Below, piece by piece: positions 1-10,689 of a stretch of 64,000 nt of DNA. The notes beneath the pieces are model-generated. The model saw only the letters and a list, made by a program, of their open reading frames with translations, was not told the origin of the DNA and searched no databases. The stretch is from Trichostrongylus colubriformis (Eukaryota > Nematoda > Chromadorea > Rhabditida > Trichostrongylidae), in assembly GCA_963978905.1 (NCBI GenBank), contig OZ022258.1, positions 31,872,716 through 31,936,715 of the forward strand, written 5' to 3'. The translations under genes and the position numbers were made by a program. Positions within the stretch are counted from its first letter, which is position 1. The number at the start of each line of letters is the position of its first letter.

Positions 1-743
1 AGGACCACGGTTGAGAATTTGGAAAGGGGAGGCGAGCCATCATTCGGAAGATGACGTTTGGATGAGACAATTTTGATTCATGAGACATACGTTTACATTC
101 GCTATGTATTTGAGCGGATTCAGTGCGAAAACATCTTTAGTTACGTCGTTTCTGCTAAGCTATCTCTCAGTCAGTAAAGATGTGATCATCAGGATGAAGG
201 CTTATGTCCAATAAAAATAGGACTCGCACGTTTTAATCGCTTGTTGTCATGTTGGAAAGCTACGAAGATAAGTCACATGGTCATAGGTAAGCATATGGTG
301 GTTCACATGCTCCCTGATGGCCGTTTGCTTGCTCGCTTGGCGCTGCAGTGGGAGTGAAGTTGAAACCATTTCTTTTTTTGTATAGATCGCGTGTGAAGGT
401 AAGTATAGAAAGTGCTTAATTTTCTTTGAAGAGAGACTTGAAGACTAAAATGTGTTGGGAAAAACTTTTAGATAGTGGTATTTTGAGACTGGTCGGAAAT
501 ACCCCCTCTAACCTCTCGATGATGAGGCTCTCTGTCTGATCGATGAAAGTTCTGATGTTCCACACTTATTGATTAATATGCTTATTTGTTTATCCAAAAC
601 AAATTACAGAGAGGAAATTCGATTTGTCTTAAGGACTAGGCACCTTTTAAAACATCACAATTGTGTGTAGAGTGTGAGTAGGCTGTTAAACAGAATACTA
701 CTAATATGTTGTTCCTGTTGTTCCGAAGAAGTCATAACCGCTA
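1..743. other. No recognised gene (window start)
   Basis: AT-rich sequence with no open frame of note, no terminal repeat and no convincing splice-site pair on either strand. It could be intron or intergenic DNA. Confidence 0.5.
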
Positions 744-754
744 TTGAAAATCAG

Positions 755-866
755 CCTTTCTTGTAACGGATGTTGTGAAGACTGTAGTGTAAACGACGCG
801 GTTTCCATTGCCATGGGATGTGAATGCCCTCCCAGAACAGCCGAGTCCTCCACCTCTCCGGATTTG
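755..866 (+). CDS. Candidate internal exon, cysteine-rich
   Basis: A frame with several cysteines (CNGCCEDC near its start, CECPP later) is open from an AATCAG acceptor at 751-754 to a good GTAAGC donor at 867. The acceptor lacks a strong pyrimidine tract and no partner exon was found. The cysteine spacing matches no family I know. It is weakly supported and could be a chance open frame. Confidence 0.2.
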
Positions 867-1172
867 GTAAGCAGATATCATACTAATCTCTGTGAAACAA
901 TGTCATCACGGATGGTACTGGTCAGTGGAACTCATTGCATGCTAGAACTTTGAATGCAGCTACGACTATGATATGAATGCAGGTACAATACGTAGCAAGA
1001 AGGAAATGCTAAAATATGATGCTCAAACCATTAATCATTACATTTGCGCGGAACATTTCCTTTGCAAAAGTACAGTAGAAGCCACAAAGGCCTGCAAATA
1101 TTTTTAACCGAAGAAATCATGAAAAAATACTGACGAAACATTTGGTCTTGCATGAACACTCGGCCTTCGTTA

Positions 1173-1245
1173 CTACAAGGATGCTGAGTTATGAGCAAAA
1201 GCTTCGGTGTCGGACGGGACCCGAACCCGCACTTTATCAAAAACC
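1173..1245 (-). repeat. tRNA-derived SINE-like fragment
   Basis: On the minus strand the segment carries GCGGGTTCGGGTCCC, close to an RNA polymerase III B box, followed by an AAGCTTTTGC(T/C)CATAACT block also seen at 28680-28760 and 29480-29530. The shared block and B-box-like core indicate a dispersed tRNA-derived repeat rather than a tRNA gene; no acceptor stem can be folded. Confidence 0.35.
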
Positions 1246-1582
1246 AAAAGTATGAACTCAGTCATCTTTTGCTCACAATCAGCGCGATATGCTTTTGTAT
1301 CTTCAGGGTTCATGTAGAATGGTGACGCTAGGTGAAAAGCTTCCACTGTCAATGCTCGATGCTCAGTTATGGGACATTTTGAGCACATGCTCATATCCGT
1401 TGCATTAATGTATTTACTTGGTTTCAATGACAGGACAACGGCCATCCTCATGGATATAGTACAAATAGAAGCACCAGTTAAAAGGTCAACTTTTGTCACA
1501 TTCTTCCGCATACTGCTTCCAAATGATCGATAAGGTCAATGAGTCTCATTGCAAGCTGACCAAATATGAATGCAGAAAATTT
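1245..1582 (-). CDS. Candidate host exons, minus strand, unrecognised
   Basis: Two adjoining stretches look coding on the minus strand. The first (1582-1514, 23 codons) reads through QLAMRLIDLIDHLEA to a GTATGC donor. The second lies in the open frame from 1511 to about 1245 and includes PITEHRALTVEAFHL and NPEDTKAYRADCEQK. Both have the mixed charged and hydrophobic composition of real protein. The acceptor of the first (AAAAATAG) is poor and I found no phase-correct junction between them, so this may be a decayed gene or two exons of a longer one. No family is recognised. The frame runs at its 3' end into a SINE-like repeat. Confidence 0.3.
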
Positions 1583-1599
1583 CTATTTTTACTCGTGTG

Positions 1600-2065
1600 T
1601 AAGTCATTGTCCTTATGATCACGTCTTTAATTTGCGGAAGAGCTGCGCAGAATCGACAAAAGTGTTATAAATATATACAAACAAATCCTCTCAAACACTG
1701 AGCTGAAATTACTTCCTAGTCGGGTCTGTAGCTGTTTCTTGTCTGTGCAGCTAATAATGTTATCATAGATGCTTATCGTTAGCTGTAGACAAGCCCAGTC
1801 ACCTACTTAGGAATCAAAGCCCAAATGTTCACCTTTCTGGTTAACTGCAGACTTTAGCAAGTCATTCACTTTGTTTCAAGACTGTCACTGCAAAAAAGTC
1901 TTAAGAAGCGCTTACGCTTTAAATAGGGGATTGAATCAAAGTGGAATTGCATGGTTAGTGCAGTGGTTAGCAATTGCGTGCAAAGTGTCTAGAAGATGCA
2001 GAAGAGACGTAGTACTTCTGCTCAAGCATGGTGGCACCACTATAAAGCATTGAATCTTGCAAATA
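1600..2065. other. No recognised gene; possible pol III-like A box
   Basis: Anonymous sequence. At about 1952-1974 TGGTTAGTGCAGTGGTTAGC resembles an A box, which may mark an old SINE, but no B box at the right distance was found. Confidence 0.3.
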
Positions 2066-2796
2066 TTAGGTTGTCCCAAAAGTCTTGTAGGATTTTTCCA
2101 AAAAAATCAGTAACTCTTGTTCGCTTCGAGGCAGGTCTAGGCGGTTCAGGAATATGGTAGAACGTTCTCTAAGCTTCCTAGGAAAATATATATCGACCCA
2201 ATAGATCCCGTAGAGAGAGCTACAATGCCCGTTGTCGATACCCACCCAACTCGCGGAGTCATCTAATATGAGCGGTCTTGAGGCACCAAAACGACGGAAG
2301 CTTGCCACTCCATCAGCCCTGCATTGGGTAAGGGATGTGTGAGCTACGAAACCATGCGCCGCTGGTTCATCTTCTTCAGTAACGGCGAAATGACATGGGA
2401 GACATACCACGCTCAGGACTGTGCTACTTCTGCGACGCTGAAGGAGTGCTTTTCCATGAGGCGCTGGTACAAGGCGAGACAGTCACCGCTACTGTCTGCA
2501 CCTATACTCTCCAGACATTGCCCCTTCTGCCTATCACCTTACCCATTCTCTTGAATCCTTCCTGGCCAAGAGAAAATTCGTTGATAATGACATGCTTGCA
2601 AAGGTGATCGCTGATTTCATCGACTTCCAGAACTTAGGGTTCCGCGAGGAGGGAATCAACGATTTACCTATGAGGTGACAGAGTGTTATCGGTAACAATG
2701 GTGAATACGTTGTTGCCTAATTGTTGTTTGTTGGAAGAAAAAATAATAAAAAATGGTGGCCGAAAAAAATACTACAAGACTTTTGGGACAACCTAA
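2066..2796 (+). mobile_element. Degenerate mariner transposon, about 731 bp
   Basis: Terminal inverted repeats start TTAGGTTGTCCCAAAAGTC and are mirrored at 2778-2796. The element is flanked by TA at 2064-2065 and 2797-2798, the mariner target duplication. Full-length mariners are about 1.3 kb, so roughly 0.5 kb has been lost. The interior keeps a central transposase piece and, at about 2590-2720, a decayed C-terminal piece ending in a WQSVI..NGEY-like motif with in-frame stops. Non-autonomous. Confidence 0.85.
2395..2607 (+). pseudogene. Mariner transposase fragment
   Basis: The frame contains EGVLFHEALVQGETVTATVC, matching the conserved mariner stretch between the first and second catalytic aspartates (typically G(I/V)(I/L)(Y/H)(F/Y)E(L/F)L..G.T(I/V)). 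Neither the first nor the second catalytic aspartate block is present in this frame, and the downstream C-terminal piece is in another frame. It is a remnant inside the 731-bp deleted element. Confidence 0.7.
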
Positions 2797-2898
2797 TACT
2801 TTGCGCATGCACCTTTTCAATTAAAACTATCAACACATATTCTCCAGGTTTTTCTTCCTAAAACCACGTCATGATGTTCAGATTATCCGTGTGCTGCT

Positions 2899-3561
2899 CT
2901 GCCGAGCAACATCTTTAGGTGGTTCAATTTATTAAAGGCTTGACGTTTCGACCTTTTCGTCATCTTCAGAGGCCTAAAAAGTGGCTCGAAGTTCGCTGAC
3001 CCTTGACTTACCCGATCAAGCGCCAAGAGCCCATAGCATCTCGGACTTACCCATTTGATACATGGAGACGTCAAATAGACGAAAGGGAAAAATTGAACTT
3101 ACCGCGTGATCCACGGTGAGTGGTAGGACTTCACTACCGACTTGGTAGTATAGTGTGCGACTGGAAATTACTATGCAGCGGTGATGACAAAGTGCGATGC
3201 TGTCAGTCGCGACATCGCTCTAACCCAAAAAGAGGTACAAACGGCAGGAAGTCACTTGTGATTGAAGGATCTTCATTTCCGTTGTTCATTATTGGATTCC
3301 TTATGAGTAACCACAAGGCTTCCAATGCGTTCCTAGATGAAATCTCGGTCTCATGTGACAGAATTTTGCACTTCACGTCATAGTTATCCCTATTCTGGTT
3401 TCACGCTTGTGCTTTCCAAGTGGAGTTGTTATCACTCCCCTCCTCTTACTGGCCAGATGTTCATTAATACTTGTTAATAAAACGCTGCTGATCTCCCAAA
3501 TATACTTGTTTGCACGCCCTACATCTCCTAAACCATACCAGAATTTGTATGGTCTCCTGTC
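2899..3561 (-). other. Penelope relic 3' region with hammerhead-like hairpin
   Basis: Between a Penelope coding fragment (3562-3829) and 2899 the minus strand is non-coding, as expected of a Penelope 3' end. At 2969-2945 it reads CTGAAGA, a 3-bp stem GAC/GTC with a six-base loop, then GAAACG. This is the same layout as at the end of the better-preserved element at 34.4 kb. Penelope-like elements are known to carry hammerhead ribozyme motifs in their terminal repeats; activity here is not claimed. No protein-coding gene is seen. Confidence 0.4.
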
Positions 3562-3829
3562 TTACCGTAGGAGGCTATTAGCGCACGTCTCTGAAACACA
3601 TTCGCAATCGTAGGGTCTGTTGCATACTAGCCGACGTTTGATATTGTCGTTCGGAATAGTGACAAGAGCGACATCGTTTACAGGTTGAGAACCTACATAG
3701 GCATCGACGTATAAAAATTTCTTGGCTGGCTTCCTCCGATATAACTTCTTTCTCTTTGGACGTATGGTACATCCAAACAGTAAGTAGAAGAGCAACGTAG
3801 ATCGTAGATACCGCGATGGGAATCCGCAC
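3562..3829 (-). pseudogene. Penelope-like element coding fragment
   Basis: The minus-strand frame contains VTIPNDNIKRRLVCNRPYD, closely similar to the EIPPENLKRRLVRNRLYD segment linking the reverse transcriptase and GIY-YIG endonuclease in the Penelope element at 34.7-35.9 kb. Frames break on both sides and neither the YxDD nor the GIY-YIG motif is present. It is a short decayed copy; the matching 3' hairpin lies at 2945-2969. Confidence 0.55.
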
Positions 3830-3914
3830 TCACAAAATTACGTTTGAAGGAAGTTGCGGCCATTTGATGAGAGGCACTTCGAATTTTTCCATATTTCCCC
3901 CACCAGGTTTGCAC

Positions 3915-5498
3915 ATAGAGAATTACGCAGCCATTATACGTAAAAACATCCAGTGAATCGGACTTAGAGAGCTATCATAAATACGGGTAATTACTTCAAA
4001 ACGTTGAGTTTGAGGAATCTGTCCATCTTATCCGTATTACTCTACCCTTATCTTCTTTTCTATCCTTTACTTTTGTCCTTCTTCTCTGTCATCAGAATGT
4101 GAGCGCATGACCCATAGTCGATCACGCTTCCGTTTCGTAATGAATGTTGAATTTTTTTAAGTCCTTTTGTTATTCTTTTTTTTGCTATGTTGTCACGAGC
4201 TTAGTCTCAACTCTAGCCGTGATCTCTTGATTTCTTTGGTGAATCGCGTTGACTGGATGAAAACCATAGAGATACCGGAACCTGAATAAAGGGAAGGGGT
4301 GTCGTATGATGTTCCTATAGGGGGAGGGGTTCGATTTTTCAGAAGTTTTGCTCAACGCCGCGTTTGGCCCTGTTCATAACCGCACCCACAAGCTATAACA
4401 GGGTGCCACAGGGAAGCTAAGTGTGTAAGCATCAGAACAGTTTTGCGTTCCGTTTTCTATAGCGGCCCCTGAAGTCACGGTATAAGTCGGGTCGCATCAA
4501 AGTACCGTTAAGAATAACAGTATGTATGTAGACTACGTAGTAAAATCAAAAAGGTTTGATAAATGCTGAAAGCTTTTCCCTTATGCCTTATTACATGTAG
4601 TTTTAGCTTCAGCTCGTATTTGAGCGTACCTTGTTGCCTTCAGATTAAAGTGTTGTGGCCACGCTCGAGCTCAACACTTTGTGGTACATCTCGAAGTCGA
4701 CTGAGGATTTTGACTACTCCTAGCATACTATCAGGTGTAATCATTGCTACCTCATTGTAGAGAGCACAGCAGTTCACGCCATACCGGTGGTCAGTTTGGT
4801 CGCGGACCCCATCCGAATGTCATAATGTGAAGCCCATAGCTATCACAAATATTGCTGTGGCATTCCGGACCATAATTCACAGTCTCGGCACATTCAAGGT
4901 GATCGAAAAGGTGACCATCAGAGTCATCAAAACCTTCGGTTTAGGAATTTCTCGTAACTTGAAGGTTTTATTGAGGCACACACTTCGGATCGAAAAACGT
5001 TGTCGACACTGCATTTAATGGTGACCGATACCCCAACAACGGCTCGAAAGCTCAAATTCGTCGGAATCTCGATGAAGATCGGACTGGAGGCGGTGATAGG
5101 TCTGCAAAAGCCTCAAACGTAAATCTTACAAACCAAAGATACTGATACTGAATACCCGGTTCTCTATCGACGACGAGTTTTTGAAAATTTGCTGGTGTGG
5201 GAATAACTGGCTGTGAAACGTCGATTGAGTTTACTAAAGCAACATATTACATAACAAATCGCCCTATATTCGTGGTGAGCGGTCGTGTCTACCCCTCTCT
5301 GTTGCTGATTGCACATATATCTGTATTTATCGAATTTTCTGGTTATTTAACTGCAATAACAACTTGGTATTCATATAGTGGATAGTAATCATACCAGAGG
5401 TGAACAGTTGGTGAGCTTGAGAGCGTAAGTGTTTCGACTTTCTCAGTTGCGGTTGATTTCGTCCTGGTTATTGATTTGTCTCTTCTATTCATAGATTT
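3915..5498. other. Mostly anonymous DNA upstream of the CR1 element
   Basis: There is no certain gene. A weak exon candidate is at 4645-4731 (acceptor TGCCTTCAG, donor CAG|GTGTAA) and a 62-codon open frame at 4827-5018 has no recognisable motif. The part nearest 5498 is probably CR1 5' untranslated sequence, but the 5' boundary cannot be placed without a second copy. Confidence 0.4.
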
Positions 5499-6185
5499 GT
5501 GATCAAAATAGGCACCATGTCCCAAAATAGATCACGTACTCGTCAGGGCGGTAATAACAAAGAAGTAGCAAGCAATCCTGATGTGGACGAGTGCCCCAAT
5601 GACTCGCAAATTGCGAGCATGTCTTTAAGTGATGTAGTCGGTGCCATGATAGAACGTAATGAGAAGTTAGAAGATCTTGTCATGGCCAAGTACATCAACG
5701 CTCTCGTCTCGAAATTACCACAAACGATAAGTGAAGCTGTGGAAGCAGATAAGCGTGGGCGCAGCTTGGTTATCTCTGGGATTCCAGAGTCTGCTCCAGA
5801 GAAGCCTCCTTCCAGCAAACAACAGGAATTGGAGACTAGCGTGACGGAGGTTCTGGATATTCTAGGCGTTGAGTGCAGGCCAGTGGAGGTTTATCGCATG
5901 GGTAGGCCTGGTGGTACGCACCCACGCCTGGTTAAACTAGTGCTACCATCCAAAAACCACTGGATTACTGCACTTGCAAATAGCCGCCGCTTGCGTAGCT
6001 CTCGTTTCCCTAATGTGTATGTGCGCAAAAGCTTAACTCCTGAAGAGCGCACACGAGAGTTCCAACTTCGGCAAGAGTGTAGAACGCGCAATAAGCAGCT
6101 CAACAGCCATGTCTGGGTGGTCTACCGGGGCGAGTTGAGGCGCTCCGACGAGATTGCAAAATCGAAGGGGCAGGAAAACTTTTAG
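5499..6185 (+). CDS. CR1 LINE ORF1 protein (RNA-binding type)
   Basis: A 228-residue protein with a low-complexity N-terminus, a charged helical stretch (about residues 45-75) and a C-terminal half of the LINE ORF1 RRM-like type: RSLVISGIPES at about 87-97, then VYRMGRPGG and a basic region rich in Arg and Lys. In CR1 and Jockey elements ORF1 coats the element RNA and accompanies it to the target DNA. The first ATG of the frame may be the one at about 5517, because the upstream start is not ATG. The stop lies 23 bp before ORF2, allowing reinitiation. A truncated gag-like knuckle protein is excluded because no CCHC motif is present. Confidence 0.75.
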   Translation: MIKIGTMSQNRSRTRQGGNNKEVASNPDVDECPNDSQIASMSLSDVVGAMIERNEKLEDLVMAKYINALVSKLPQTISEAVEADKRGRSLVISGIPESAPEKPPSSKQQELETSVTEVLDILGVECRPVEVYRMGRPGGTHPRLVKLVLPSKNHWITALANSRRLRSSRFPNVYVRKSLTPEERTREFQLRQECRTRNKQLNSHVWVVYRGELRRSDEIAKSKGQENF

Positions 6186-6208
6186 CTCGTCACGGAACAC
6201 CCCCAGCG

Positions 6209-9010
6209 ATGAATTGTTTTCTTTTTAAGTCACAAAGTCTGAACAATAAGCTTCATCATTTGCAACATTTTCTCGACTCTCACAATCCCGATATGGTTTT
6301 TATAACCGAAACGTGGCTATCACCTAAGATATCAGACAGTGAACTTTCCTCCAATCGCACCTACAATGTCTTTCGGTATGACCGCAAGTGGAAAAAAGGT
6401 GGCGGGGTATGTTGTCTAGCTAAAAATGTAATAAATTTGACTACTGTTACTACGCCTTGCCAGATGTCGGAACTCCTCTGCCTCGAAGGGTGTGACACTT
6501 CCACTGCTTTCTCCTTCAGAATTGTCTTAACATATCGACCACCAAATTCAGATTCTAAGGACGACGAATGCCTCATTGAGTCTTTAATAGATCTTTCCAT
6601 CTCAATCAAACATTTAATTGTTCTTGGCGATTTTCACCTTGACATAGACTGGACAGCACAAAATGCCAAAAGTTCGACTTCATCTAAATTTCTTGAGTTT
6701 TTTGAAAGTTATGATTTAGTGCAGTACGTCACGCAACCTACACGTGGGAACGCCATTTTGGATTTGGTTATGTCAAATAGTCCAATTATAGAAGAATTGC
6801 ATGTTTGTTCCCCTTTTGGGGGATCTGATCATGGTGTAGTGGCCTTTAAAATTATGATATCGATCCCAGAACCGAAACACTTTCCTCTACCAAATTTTAT
6901 GAAGGCCGATTATGTTTCCCTGCGTGAATACTTTTCTTCAATTGATTGGTGGAACGTTTTCGAGGGATATTCAGATGTTGATGACATGTACAAAAGATTC
7001 TGTCGGATTCTCTACGCTGGCTTTGCCAAATATGTACCTTTTGAGATTATGGGCGTACCGAAATTGAGATATCCAAAACATATCAGCAACCTAGTGGCCC
7101 AGAAAACTCGGCTTTACAGTGTGCTTCAGACCTCCCCACTGTCATTTTTCCAGTATAGACGAGTTTGCAAGGAGTTAGACTTCCACTTGAAAAATCTGGC
7201 TTATAATGAAAGAAAGACGGTTACAAAATCACGCAAACAAATGTTCTGTTCTCTCGTAAGAAATAAACTTAAGCCACAAATGAACATCCCTGTGCTTTAT
7301 GATGATACTGGTGGCCAATTGCAAAGTGACAACCAAAAAGCGGAAGCACTTGCCAACTATTTTGCATCAGTCTATAACCCTTCTGAGACTACGTGCGAGG
7401 AAGCCTTTGTAAATGGGGGAGGCTACCACTGCGAAGTCACAGTATCACTAGAGGAAGTATATGGAGCTCTGAGGTCGCTCAAAAGTTCTTGTTCATCTCC
7501 ATTTGATGGCATTCCTCAAATCGTGCTCAAAAAGTGTGCGTATTCTTTACTCAAACCTATTTGGATGATTTTGAACGCTTCTTTGATATTTCGCGAGGTC
7601 CCGTCAATCTGGAAAGAATCTCTCGTCACAGCAATTCCTAAAGTATCAAAACCGCATATGATATCGTCTTTCCGTCCTATGAGTATCACTACTCCGATAG
7701 TTAAGATCCTAGAAAAGTTATTACGTGATAAACTTCTGAAACAGTTCATCAGGAATAAAGTTATTCCCCCAGAACAACATGGATTTGTAGCGGGTGCTTC
7801 CACGTGTACGGTAATGGCGGATTGTGTATTTGACTGCAATTTGGCTGTAAACAAGGGTGAAGGCATCGATGTCATTTATTTTGATTTATCGAAAGCTTTC
7901 GATAAAGTCTGTCACGGCAAGCTTCTCTTCAAACTAGAGCGACTGGGTATCAGTGGGACCTTACTAGAATGGATTCGCTCCTACTTGAGTAACAGACACA
8001 TGTATGTAAGAGTCGGTAACTCGTTTTCAAAGCGCTACTCATGCACCAGTGGTGTCCCTCAAGGTGGTGTACTATCACCTCTTCTGTTTTTAGCATACAC
8101 CTATGACTTACCAGAATGTTTGAAAACACATCCTTCTGTTAGAGTACACATGTATGCTGATGATATAAAGGTATATGGTGTATACACTGAAGATACTCAC
8201 GAGCGTATCCATGAGGCTCTAACCCGCTCCATCAGTAACATGATGGCGTGGGCTGCAGCCTGGGAGATACCTGTTAACCTTAGTAAGACATCGGTGCTTC
8301 ACATGGGAAAAGCCAAAGCAGTCTCATACACATACGAAAACGTAATACTGCACACTTCACAGAGTGTTCAAGACCTTGGATTCCATATGGACAGGGAGCT
8401 GGATTTCGATCAACACATAAGTGCCACTGTACAGAAAGCATTTAGTACTCTATTTGCCTTCCTCAGAAACATTCGCTGCAACGATGTGTCTTTACTAGTG
8501 AAACTTTACAAGACCTATGTGATACCAATTCTTGAATATGGATCACAAATTTGGAGTCCCCACACAAAGAAACTTCAAGCAAAAGTTGAGAAGGTACAAC
8601 AAACCTTTACTAGAATATTAATGTATCGGTGTTATCCTAATCCAGCTTATCCTGTCCAGCCCAGTTATAGGGAGCGTCTAAAATGCCTTGGACTTAAATC
8701 TCTACTATACCGTAGGATTTTTAATGATGTGGTATTCTGTTTTAAGCTAGTGAAGGGTGAACTGAACCTCAAGCCCAGTAAGTACTGGCGGTTTAGACCT
8801 TGCAGAGGTCGCGTGCAAAAGCTATCTCTGCAATGTCCTACATTGGCAAAAAAACAGCGATCTAAGGTCTTCAATTCCCTTCTCTTCCGTGGGGCGAGGT
8901 GGCTTCAGTCGTTACCAGCCGATATTGTGGAAGCTCAGAGTGTCAGCATCTTCAAAAACAGATTAAGGAAAGTGGATTTATTGGATGTTCTTGGCATTGA
9001 AGACTTCTAA
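6209..9010 (+). CDS. CR1 LINE ORF2: APE endonuclease and reverse transcriptase
   Basis: 933 residues without a stop. N-terminal APE-type endonuclease: catalytic-type Glu34 in FITETWLS, YRPPNS near residue 113, GDFH at 140-143 and SDHG at 206-209. The reverse transcriptase follows: DLSKAFDKV from residue 559, GVPQGGVLSPLLF, and the catalytic YADD at 649-652. A C-terminal thumb region ends in a hydrophobic and basic tail. It nicks target DNA and copies the element RNA onto it (target-primed reverse transcription). The asparagine usual in the GDFN motif is histidine (143), which may lower endonuclease activity. No RNase H. Length is typical of the family, so it may be recently mobile. Confidence 0.9.
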   Translation: MNCFLFKSQSLNNKLHHLQHFLDSHNPDMVFITETWLSPKISDSELSSNRTYNVFRYDRKWKKGGGVCCLAKNVINLTTVTTPCQMSELLCLEGCDTSTAFSFRIVLTYRPPNSDSKDDECLIESLIDLSISIKHLIVLGDFHLDIDWTAQNAKSSTSSKFLEFFESYDLVQYVTQPTRGNAILDLVMSNSPIIEELHVCSPFGGSDHGVVAFKIMISIPEPKHFPLPNFMKADYVSLREYFSSIDWWNVFEGYSDVDDMYKRFCRILYAGFAKYVPFEIMGVPKLRYPKHISNLVAQKTRLYSVLQTSPLSFFQYRRVCKELDFHLKNLAYNERKTVTKSRKQMFCSLVRNKLKPQMNIPVLYDDTGGQLQSDNQKAEALANYFASVYNPSETTCEEAFVNGGGYHCEVTVSLEEVYGALRSLKSSCSSPFDGIPQIVLKKCAYSLLKPIWMILNASLIFREVPSIWKESLVTAIPKVSKPHMISSFRPMSITTPIVKILEKLLRDKLLKQFIRNKVIPPEQHGFVAGASTCTVMADCVFDCNLAVNKGEGIDVIYFDLSKAFDKVCHGKLLFKLERLGISGTLLEWIRSYLSNRHMYVRVGNSFSKRYSCTSGVPQGGVLSPLLFLAYTYDLPECLKTHPSVRVHMYADDIKVYGVYTEDTHERIHEALTRSISNMMAWAAAWEIPVNLSKTSVLHMGKAKAVSYTYENVILHTSQSVQDLGFHMDRELDFDQHISATVQKAFSTLFAFLRNIRCNDVSLLVKLYKTYVIPILEYGSQIWSPHTKKLQAKVEKVQQTFTRILMYRCYPNPAYPVQPSYRERLKCLGLKSLLYRRIFNDVVFCFKLVKGELNLKPSKYWRFRPCRGRVQKLSLQCPTLAKKQRSKVFNSLLFRGARWLQSLPADIVEAQSVSIFKNRLRKVDLLDVLGIEDF

Positions 9011-9700
9011 AAGTATCTTAAAATGTATATTTTACTTACAGTGGAGGCGAGCTGGTGTGCATTTTTACAGCTACTCGTTTTTTCGCTAATCGGTGGAAGA
9101 TACGTCGCGATAGGTTTTGATAATTTCTTTTCTTCCAATGTTTTTTTCTTACATCTTTCTGTTATTGTTTGATTTCTAACTAATGATATTCCCTTTTCGT
9201 GTTTGATCCCCTTGTTTATGCGCTTTGTGGTAGGAGTGTTCTTCTGAAGTAACCAGTGAGGTATTAGGGATTAAGACTATTTTCATAACGATTAACCGGA
9301 ACATATGACCACTTGATCAAGCAGAAAGAGAAATCTTATCTGGCGGGTCTGAAGCTGAATTGTCAGGGATAGGGAATACCTGGCAACCGAAAATTCAGTT
9401 TCCGATTCTCTACTACTTTGTTCTATCTTTGAGTGGCGTTTCCCTAGCGCCATCCGCCTGATTTGCTTACTCGACAGCTCTATGGACCTTAAAGCACTTA
9501 AAACGAGCTAGCTACTATATAATTACTAGAGTGGTCCTGTCTTCTCCTGATTATCTCGGAAAATGGACTACACTTCTATGTATACTCTCCCTGGATGTTA
9601 CTATAGACCGCACTGTGCTCATAAGTCTGTTTTACGTTCTGTGATTTCTTAGCCAATTGTAAAAGCGCACCTACGCGTGCAATAAATAAATAAATAAATA
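9011..9700 (+). repeat. CR1 3' untranslated region and AATA tail
   Basis: About 670 bp without a gene follow the ORF2 stop, ending in five AATA repeats at 9681-9700. Such short tandem tails mark the 3' end of CR1-like elements, where the reverse transcriptase recognises its RNA. Confidence 0.7.
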
Positions 9701-10343
9701 TTAGGTTGTTGCAAAATTGATTTCGGTTTCAAGGTATGTATAAATAAGTAGATTTTTCACCCTGAACTATCCCATCCCCAGAAAAGCCAAGCATTTATTT
9801 GTTAGGTTTTTCTCTGCTCTTTCAAAAACTTCTATGAATGTCGCTCTAATTGTTCCAGCCGGCCTTTTCCAGGGCTGCGTATAATCATGAACTGACGCGA
9901 CTATGGGTCATCATGCTTTACGAGTTTGCATTGGGACACTCCGCAGCGGAAGCAGCTTATAATCTCAGCAGTGTTTTGGGACGACTTGTCCTTGCGAACG
10001 AACAGTGGAGCTCTGGTTTAAAAAATTTGCTTCTGGCTATTTTGATCACGAAGAGAAGTCGGATCGAGACCGCAGGTCATCGCTTAATGATGAAGATTTA
10101 AGGATAGCCGTCGAAACAAATCCGGATTAATAATTTGGACGATGTTTAATGTGCCTTCCTTGACTTTGTTGATTCTCGGGATAGTAGTTTTCATAGTGAA
10201 GGCTTAGAATTATTACCTGTTCGTTGGCAAAACTGTGTAGATTCTGATGGTTTTTAATTTGACTAATAAACTTGTGTTTAAGCTGAGTTATAGTAGTTTG
10301 AAATATGTGGTTCACTTTCGAAGTTAATTTTGCCACAACCTAA
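9701..10343 (+). mobile_element. Internally deleted mariner, about 643 bp
   Basis: Ends TTAGGTTGTTGCAAAATTGA (9701) and its inverted partner finishing CCTAA at 10343. The left side has a TA inside the CR1 tail; on the right the expected TA is TG, one mismatch. The interior (9850-10130) encodes a decayed transposase N-terminus: a helix-turn-helix-like LYEFALGHSAAEAAYNLS, then F.SGYFDHEEK..RDRR in a shifted frame. The catalytic domain is gone, so it could move only with help from another mariner. Confidence 0.8.
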
Positions 10344-10391
10344 TGTCATATTAGGGTAACGGGAAAACACAGCCATACTTTTCGAAACGGG

Positions 10392-10656
10392 TTATTCTAC
10401 TTTTGTGAAAGGCATGAGATCAAAGATATTCTCGTCTGCAGTATTTTCCATTGCAGCTACTATCAGAGTATCACACGCCATGACTGGTGTAGATCTCCTT
10501 TCGTCTTCAAAAATGTAGTCTGCAGTCCTGGAGCATTGGTAACGGTGAAATTTGTCCGATATTAAAAGAGCTGCTTTCATATTCGAGCGGGAGTGGGAAA
10601 AGAAAAGTATAAAAAGACATAGGTACTGAAGGTCGTTACTAAGATCAGACTCCATT
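10392..10656 (-). CDS. Candidate terminal exon of a host gene
   Basis: A strong nematode acceptor (CCCTATTTTCAG, minus strand, 10668-10657) is followed by ATG after one base and a frame of 87 codons to TAA at 10394-10392. The C-terminal part (for example EDERRSTPVMACDTLIVAA) has good protein composition. No domain is recognised. The Tc1 element at 10690 would lie in the upstream intron or leader. The ATG beside the acceptor also permits a trans-spliced first exon. Confidence 0.35.
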
Positions 10657-10689
10657 CTGAAAATAGGGAAAGCAAAGAGAGTGAATATA

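Larger units (their letters stand above)
5499..9700 (+). mobile_element. CR1/Jockey-type LINE, both ORFs open
   Basis: A non-LTR retrotransposon: ORF1 (5499-6185), a 23-bp gap, ORF2 (6209-9010), about 670 bp of 3' untranslated DNA and a short (AATA)n tail at 9681-9700. The ORF1-ORF2 layout, the APE-type endonuclease before the reverse transcriptase, the absence of an RNase H domain and the microsatellite-like tail fit the CR1 group. The 5' end and target duplication could not be defined. It is the only element here whose enzyme-coding frame is uninterrupted. A deleted mariner begins at 9701, directly at the tail, using a TA within it. Confidence 0.85.

Noticed and set aside
7516..7875. 119-codon minus-strand ORF
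   Set aside because: Shadow of the CR1 reverse transcriptase on the other strand.
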